Source: Nonomuraea sp. PA05
Lineage (GTDB): Bacteria > Actinomycetota > Actinomycetes > Streptosporangiales > Streptosporangiaceae
Length of the DNA stretch: 64,000 bases
Direction: 5' to 3'
Assembly: GCF_008086045.1 (NCBI RefSeq)
Contig: NZ_VSEY01000013.1
Span: forward strand, 186,001-250,000
Of the stretch, positions 59,954 through 64,000 are shown piece by piece. The position numbers and the translations under genes are program-made. Each line of letters opens with the position of its first letter. Position 1 is the first letter of the stretch. The notes under the pieces were generated by a model. The model was given only the letters and a program-made list of their open reading frames with translations, had not been told where the DNA came from and ran no database searches.

Positions 59954-60961
59954 ATGACGACATGGATTCGGATCATCTTCATCCACGGTAGCCGGACGGT
60001 CCCGGCCGCCGTGGCGCTGCTCGTAGTGCTCGGGCTCGTACCGGCGACCGCGAACGCCGCCACGAGTGGCGGGCAGAACGCGGTGGCAGCCGGCCCTGCG
60101 ACCGCCGTCTCCCCCACGACCGCGACGTACAAGATCTGGCACTGGAACATGGCCGGGCATCATCAGCACCTGGGCTCGACGACGAACGGCATCATCCAGG
60201 CGATCGCCGGCTCGATCAGCTATCGCCAGCCGGACTTCGTGTCCATCAACGAGATCTGCCGCAACCAGTACAGCGCCGTGATCGACGCCCTCCAGAAGAT
60301 GGGCTGGCCGCAGAGTCCCACGAACTTCGCCCGCTACGAGCCGATGACGGCGGCGGGCGATCCCGGCTACTGCGCCGGGCACGGGATCGGCATCGCGATC
60401 TTCAGCCGCTACGCGCTGGGCGACACGTTGCGGGAGCCCCTGCCCTACGACGGGTCGGGCAAGCAACGCAAACTCCTCTGCGCACCCGTCGCGGCACGCC
60501 CCTGGACCAGGTTCTGCACCACCCACCTGACGACCGTCGCCGCCGGCAGGGCCGGCCAGCTCGCCGCCGTGCACGAAGTCCTGGAGTCCTACCGCTCCCG
60601 CGGGAACGTCCCGATCGTCGCGGGCGACTTCAACGTGCAGCCACACTCACCGCTGCTGAACACCTGGTACGACGCCTCGGTGGACAGCGCCGCCAACGGC
60701 GGCAACGTCGGCCACTACCACGAGCTCGACGACCGCGAACCCGTGTGCCCGGGCTGGGGCGAGCAGACCACCGAGAGCAACCAGCTGGGCGCCTGCGGCC
60801 AGTCGGGAAAGGTCGACCTGATCTTCGCCCCCGCCGACCGGCTGGTCAGTTACCGAGCGGACGCCCACCCCATCGGGCACGTCTGCGGCGCCAACCGCGA
60901 CAAACCCTGCTCCGACCACCGCATCGTCGACGCCACCGTCTCGGTCATGGCCGGGCAGTGA
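59954..60961 (+). CDS. Secreted endonuclease/exonuclease/phosphatase-family enzyme
   Basis: This 335-residue protein has a signal peptide (TVPAAVALLVVLGLVPATAN) and the DNase I-like fold motifs in order: IWHWNMAGH, DFVSINEIC, VAGDFNVQP, and CSDHRIVD near the end. Cys residues suggest disulfides in the secreted form. The family cleaves DNA, RNA or phosphoesters; the substrate cannot be told. The ATG at 59954 has GAGGA 8 nt upstream. Confidence 0.85.
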   Translation: MTTWIRIIFIHGSRTVPAAVALLVVLGLVPATANAATSGGQNAVAAGPATAVSPTTATYKIWHWNMAGHHQHLGSTTNGIIQAIAGSISYRQPDFVSINEICRNQYSAVIDALQKMGWPQSPTNFARYEPMTAAGDPGYCAGHGIGIAIFSRYALGDTLREPLPYDGSGKQRKLLCAPVAARPWTRFCTTHLTTVAAGRAGQLAAVHEVLESYRSRGNVPIVAGDFNVQPHSPLLNTWYDASVDSAANGGNVGHYHELDDREPVCPGWGEQTTESNQLGACGQSGKVDLIFAPADRLVSYRADAHPIGHVCGANRDKPCSDHRIVDATVSVMAGQ

Positions 60962-61712
60962 CGCCCAAGCCGGTCCGGCTGAGCCCCGAAGGCGATCGCG
61001 TGGTCACCCGGCCCTACGGTAGGAGAGAGCGTCCGCGGGACGCATGCTGCGGCGACGCGTGTCCTGGAGCCGGCTCGGCAGGCGCCTGCCGAGCATGGAT
61101 TCCAGCCGGGCGATCCGTCCGGACAGCGCCTGCCATCGACGTTGCCGGAGTGTCCGAGAAACGCCTCGGCGTGCGGCCGCAGTGCGCCAAGGCGATCAAC
61201 CGCCGGATGGTCCCGGTGCGGCAAATGCACCAAGGCCAACCGGCGAGGAGGCCGCCGAGCCCGCCTGAACAGCTCGGCAGCCGCATCGCCGCAGGCTACG
61301 ACGGCACTGCCTCGCCGCCTGAACCTCCTGCGCCTGACTCGCTCGCCGTGCACGCGAACAAGCCGGCCAGCATGCTGCGAGACCGCGGACGTGTAGGGCT
61401 TCACGCCCACCCGCTGACATCGAATGCGCAAGCCGGTGTAGTCGGTGCTGTGGCTCGTGTTGTCGCTCGGCCACAGGTACTCGCCGTGGCCGGCGGTGGT
61501 GTGCCGGGTGCGGCGACAGTGATCGTCTTGGCGTTTGCGGACGGTGCCCTCGCTCAAGGCATGGCTCCAGCCGGGAGACGTAGTCGTCCGCGAGTCGGCA
61601 CGGCGTGCTCCGCATCTGCTGGACGCCCGGCACGACCCATACGTTTACCGATATCGACTCATCGACCAGTGCGTGTTGGACATATCGTCCCTGGTCCTCG
61701 TAGCGTTCGTGG
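60962..61712. other. 750-bp stretch without a convincing gene
   Basis: No frame has normal codon character throughout. On the minus strand around 61380-61560 a short stretch reads GHGEYLWPSDNTSHSTDYTG, which looks protein-like, but it is surrounded by Arg-rich nonsense and I could not match it. The stretch is probably decayed coding DNA. The promoter for the next gene lies at its right end. Confidence 0.5.
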
Positions 61713-62597
61713 GTGACGGAGCGACGCGAGATCCTCAGCGGATCAACCTTCGGGGAACAGATCGGACACGCCGGGACCATCATCGACGGCGACCGTGTGC
61801 ACGTGCCGGGAGCCACCGCGTTCGACCACTCAACGATGATCAGGGAACTCCATGCGAACGAGGAGTTCCAGCAGGTCGACGAGTTGTTCGAGCGGATCTG
61901 GGAGTTCGAGCCGGACGGCCGGCCGCTCAGCGCCGGGCTGATGCGGGCGCTGTCCCACGTGGGCAACTACGTCTCCGGCGCCTTCGACGGCGACCTGATG
62001 GTCGGGGCGTCGGTGGGCTTCTTCGGACGAGACTCGACCCTGCACTCGAACACCACGGGCGCGACGGCAGGCCGGGGCATCGGTTTCGAGCTGAAGCTGC
62101 ACCAGCGGCTCTGGGCGCTGGAGCGTGGAATCTCCCAGATCACCTGGACCTACGACCCACTGGTCCGCCGCAACGCGCACTTCAACCTGGCCAAGCTGGG
62201 CGCGCGGCCGACGGAGTACCTGCCGAACTTCTACGGCGTGATGGCCGATGCCATCAACCAGGGTGACGAGTCCGATCGGATCCTGGCCGTGTGGCCGCTG
62301 ACCGATCCACGGGTCGAGGCGGCGGTCCGGCGGGTGCCGCACCTGCCGACGGTGCCGGAGGACGCCGTCGTCGGGCTGGGCAACGACGGCGAGCGCCCGG
62401 TCGAGGGCCGTACCGACGGACGCGTGGTGCTGATCGCGGTCCCCGAGGACATCGAACGGCTGCGCAAGGTGGACGCCGGCGCCGCCAAGGCGTGGCGGCA
62501 CGCCGTGCGCGACTTGCTGGGCGGCCTCATGGCGGAGGGCGCCACGGTGACCGGCTTCCATCGCAAGACGTACTACATGGTAGAGCGGAACACATGA
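61713..62597 (+). CDS. GNAT-superfamily protein with fused RidA N-terminal fragment
   Basis: The 294-residue frame starts at a GTG (61713). Residues 42-294 are a GNAT-like acetyltransferase of the COG3375 type (WTYDPLVRRNAHFNLAKLGA is characteristic). Residues 1-41 instead resemble the start of a RidA/YjgF protein (SGSTFGEQIGHAGTIIDGDR, then VPGATAFDHST, where RidA proteins have SGTTGFDY). The natural GNAT start is probably the ATG at 61836, so the first 41 codons look like a truncated RidA gene joined in frame. The substrate is unknown. Confidence 0.75.
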   Translation: MTERREILSGSTFGEQIGHAGTIIDGDRVHVPGATAFDHSTMIRELHANEEFQQVDELFERIWEFEPDGRPLSAGLMRALSHVGNYVSGAFDGDLMVGASVGFFGRDSTLHSNTTGATAGRGIGFELKLHQRLWALERGISQITWTYDPLVRRNAHFNLAKLGARPTEYLPNFYGVMADAINQGDESDRILAVWPLTDPRVEAAVRRVPHLPTVPEDAVVGLGNDGERPVEGRTDGRVVLIAVPEDIERLRKVDAGAAKAWRHAVRDLLGGLMAEGATVTGFHRKTYYMVERNT

Positions 62598-62636
62598 AGA
62601 TCGACTGCAGGACCGCACCCGATATCCTCGACGATC

Positions 62637-63554
62637 ATGAATGAGGGCACACGGGACGAGATCCGCTCCATCGTGGAGGCGTTGCGCGGCGAGCGCTTCG
62701 ACGGCAAGAGGGAGGTTGAGCGGGAGTTCCTGGATCGGGGCGCGCCGATCGTCGCCGAACTGCTGGACATCGCGGCGGACGAGGGCGCGCTTCCGCACAT
62801 CTTCAAGGACTGGTTCAAGGAGGTCGGCGGAGCGGCCGATGAGTTCCTGCGCATCCGCCGCGACGGGCCGGGACGGCTGCGGCGGTACGCACTGGAGGCT
62901 CTGGCGAGCCTGGGCGCCGCGCACCGCCTTGACCCCCGGGACCGCGCGGCCGTCGAGCGGCTGGTCCGGCTCCGGCTCAGCGACGCCGGGGATGGCGGGT
63001 CCCGCCGGCCGAGGTACTGGCCCGGCTTCTGGGTGACCGTACGCGGCGACGACCTCAAGGCGATCACGGCCGAACTGGGCCTGCACCACCTGACCCGTGC
63101 GACCGTCCCGATGGGCGTACACGCCGCGGTGATGGAGGAGCACTTCATCACCATGACCGGTCCCGCGGGCAAGCCGCAGTACGCCGAACGGATCTTCATC
63201 TCGCCGCCGGTGCAGGGCTGGCGGATCCTCTTCCTCGGTCACGAAAGCCTGGGGCACCTGGTCGACTGGGCGGACCGGCTCAGCGGCGTCTGCGGCGAGG
63301 CGCACGCCTACTACAACGACGCGTACGACAGTGACGACGGGTTCTGGTACGTCGGCCGCGACGGCCGCCGCCACCGCGGGCCGTTCTCCTTCGAGGACGA
63401 GGAGGACGAGAAGGCGGACCCCGACACCGCCGCCGCGTACCTGAGCGTCACGCCCGACGCCCTGATGCTGGCCGACGACCTCTCGGACGGCCGGCTCGCC
63501 ACCACTCACCCCGAGGTGACCCCCTGGCACTTCAGGGGCGCTCTGCCGATCTGA
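62637..63554 (+). CDS. Hypothetical protein, 305 residues
   Basis: This cytosolic protein starts at an ATG at 62637. The N-terminal half is helical; the middle includes GVHAAVMEEHFITMTGPAGK and WRILFLGHESLGHLVDWADR; the C-terminal part is acidic (FEDEEDEKADPDTAAA). I recognise no family. It is on the same strand as the GNAT-like gene, 39 bp downstream, and may be co-transcribed. Confidence 0.65.
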   Translation: MNEGTRDEIRSIVEALRGERFDGKREVEREFLDRGAPIVAELLDIAADEGALPHIFKDWFKEVGGAADEFLRIRRDGPGRLRRYALEALASLGAAHRLDPRDRAAVERLVRLRLSDAGDGGSRRPRYWPGFWVTVRGDDLKAITAELGLHHLTRATVPMGVHAAVMEEHFITMTGPAGKPQYAERIFISPPVQGWRILFLGHESLGHLVDWADRLSGVCGEAHAYYNDAYDSDDGFWYVGRDGRRHRGPFSFEDEEDEKADPDTAAAYLSVTPDALMLADDLSDGRLATTHPEVTPWHFRGALPI

Positions 63555-63626
63555 CCGATGCTGGAGACGCGTTGCCTCCATGGTGTTCGCGGTGCGCGCA
63601 GCCGGGAAACGGACAGGCCGAACGCG

Positions 63627-64000
63627 ATGTCACCGTACCGGCCAACACGCGCCAGGCGGCTCTGGGACGACCCGGTCGGCCTGGCGCGTGTAGAGCCCTT
63701 GCGTGAACACCTGCGAGACGCCATGAACATCGCCATCGCACTCAACCAGGAAAGCCCCGCGGCCACTCCTTCGGAGAACTGGCGAAGATCCTCGGCATGC
63801 GGCGGGAATCCGTCTACCAGCGCGCGGTCAAGGGCCGCGCGCGCCTCGCCGAGATGCGTGCCCGGCCGGGCGTGACCAGCCTGCGAGTGCACCGCGAAGC
63901 ACGCCTCCAAGAGGCGGCGGTCATGCCCCCGGCTTGGCAGGTGGCAGAGGCGGTCGCACGCGCAGGGCCCGGGACGAGCATCGGCATGGACATGACAGCG
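63627..64000 (+). pseudogene. HTH-like gene with frameshift, cut by window edge
   Basis: An ATG at 63627 opens a frame reading DDPVGLARVEPLREHLRDAM and then NIAIALNQESPA. Near 63765-63770 the natural continuation FGELAKILGMRRESVYQRAV lies in a different frame and stays open to the window end (RLAEMRARPGVTSLRVHREA). The FGELAKILGM segment resembles a helix-turn-helix. One inserted or missing base explains the break; it may be a real pseudogene or a sequence error. Confidence 0.55.

Noticed and set aside
60850..61557. Minus-strand gene in the 61-kb gap
   Set aside because: It overlaps the end of the endonuclease gene antisense and is mostly Arg-rich; only a 20-residue stretch looks protein-like, so no gene was called.

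Overview
The window looks like chromosomal DNA from a high-GC actinomycete. Nearly every gene has G/C at third codon positions, GTG and TTG starts are common, and there is an actinobacterial ESX-like type VII secretion system (T7SS). The protein styles fit Streptosporangiales or a related group, but the genus is inferred, not shown. No rRNA, tRNA, CRISPR array or intact insertion sequence was seen.

Layout. (1) 0-6 kb: an edge-truncated hypothetical gene, then a rhamnoside-use cassette made of a GH78 alpha-L-rhamnosidase, an MFS transporter and a divergent LacI regulator, with a perfect 16-bp palindrome between them. (2) 6-14.4 kb: an ECF sigma factor with a probable membrane anti-sigma partner, a secreted seven-repeat beta-propeller lectin, two gene relics (a Clp N-domain fragment and a collapsed copy of a secreted-domain gene), an AraC-family regulator, and a one-component HTH-membrane-propeller protein with clustered TTGTCCG sites upstream. 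(3) 14.4-35 kb: a polymorphic-toxin locus. Its core is a 5,809-residue protein preceded by a YbaB-like and a small WXG-type protein and followed by two small candidate immunity genes; the five genes are joined by four ATGA overlaps. (4) 35-56 kb: the T7SS, with mycosin, a pseudokinase-like membrane protein, EccB, EccD, EccC, two WXG100 proteins, several larger WXG/PPE-like substrates with long low-complexity tails, and a WXG-transglycosylase fusion. EccE and EccA were not found in this window. (5) 56-60 kb: a small secreted protein, then a minus-strand operon (remnant of a sugar ABC permease, GlcNAc-kinase-like protein, ceramidase-family hydrolase, SIS-domain protein). (6) 60-64 kb: a secreted endonuclease/exonuclease/phosphatase-type enzyme, a 750-bp stretch without a convincing gene, a RidA-fragment/GNAT fusion, a hypothetical gene, and a frameshifted, edge-truncated HTH-like gene.

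How it fits together. The Ecc proteins, mycosin and WXG100 pair would form the secretion machine. The giant protein has a CpnT-like WXG N-terminus, so it is a plausible client. Its far C-terminus carries a PI3/4-kinase or HipA-like kinase domain followed by an amidoligase-like (COOH-NH2 ligase) domain. A metallopeptidase cassette in its middle is bracketed by two identical 543-bp direct repeats in the same reading frame, so recombination between them would remove exactly 884 codons without a frameshift. Three other proteins of the cluster share a C-terminal tail motif that may be a recognition tag. These functions are read from motifs only and have not been tested.
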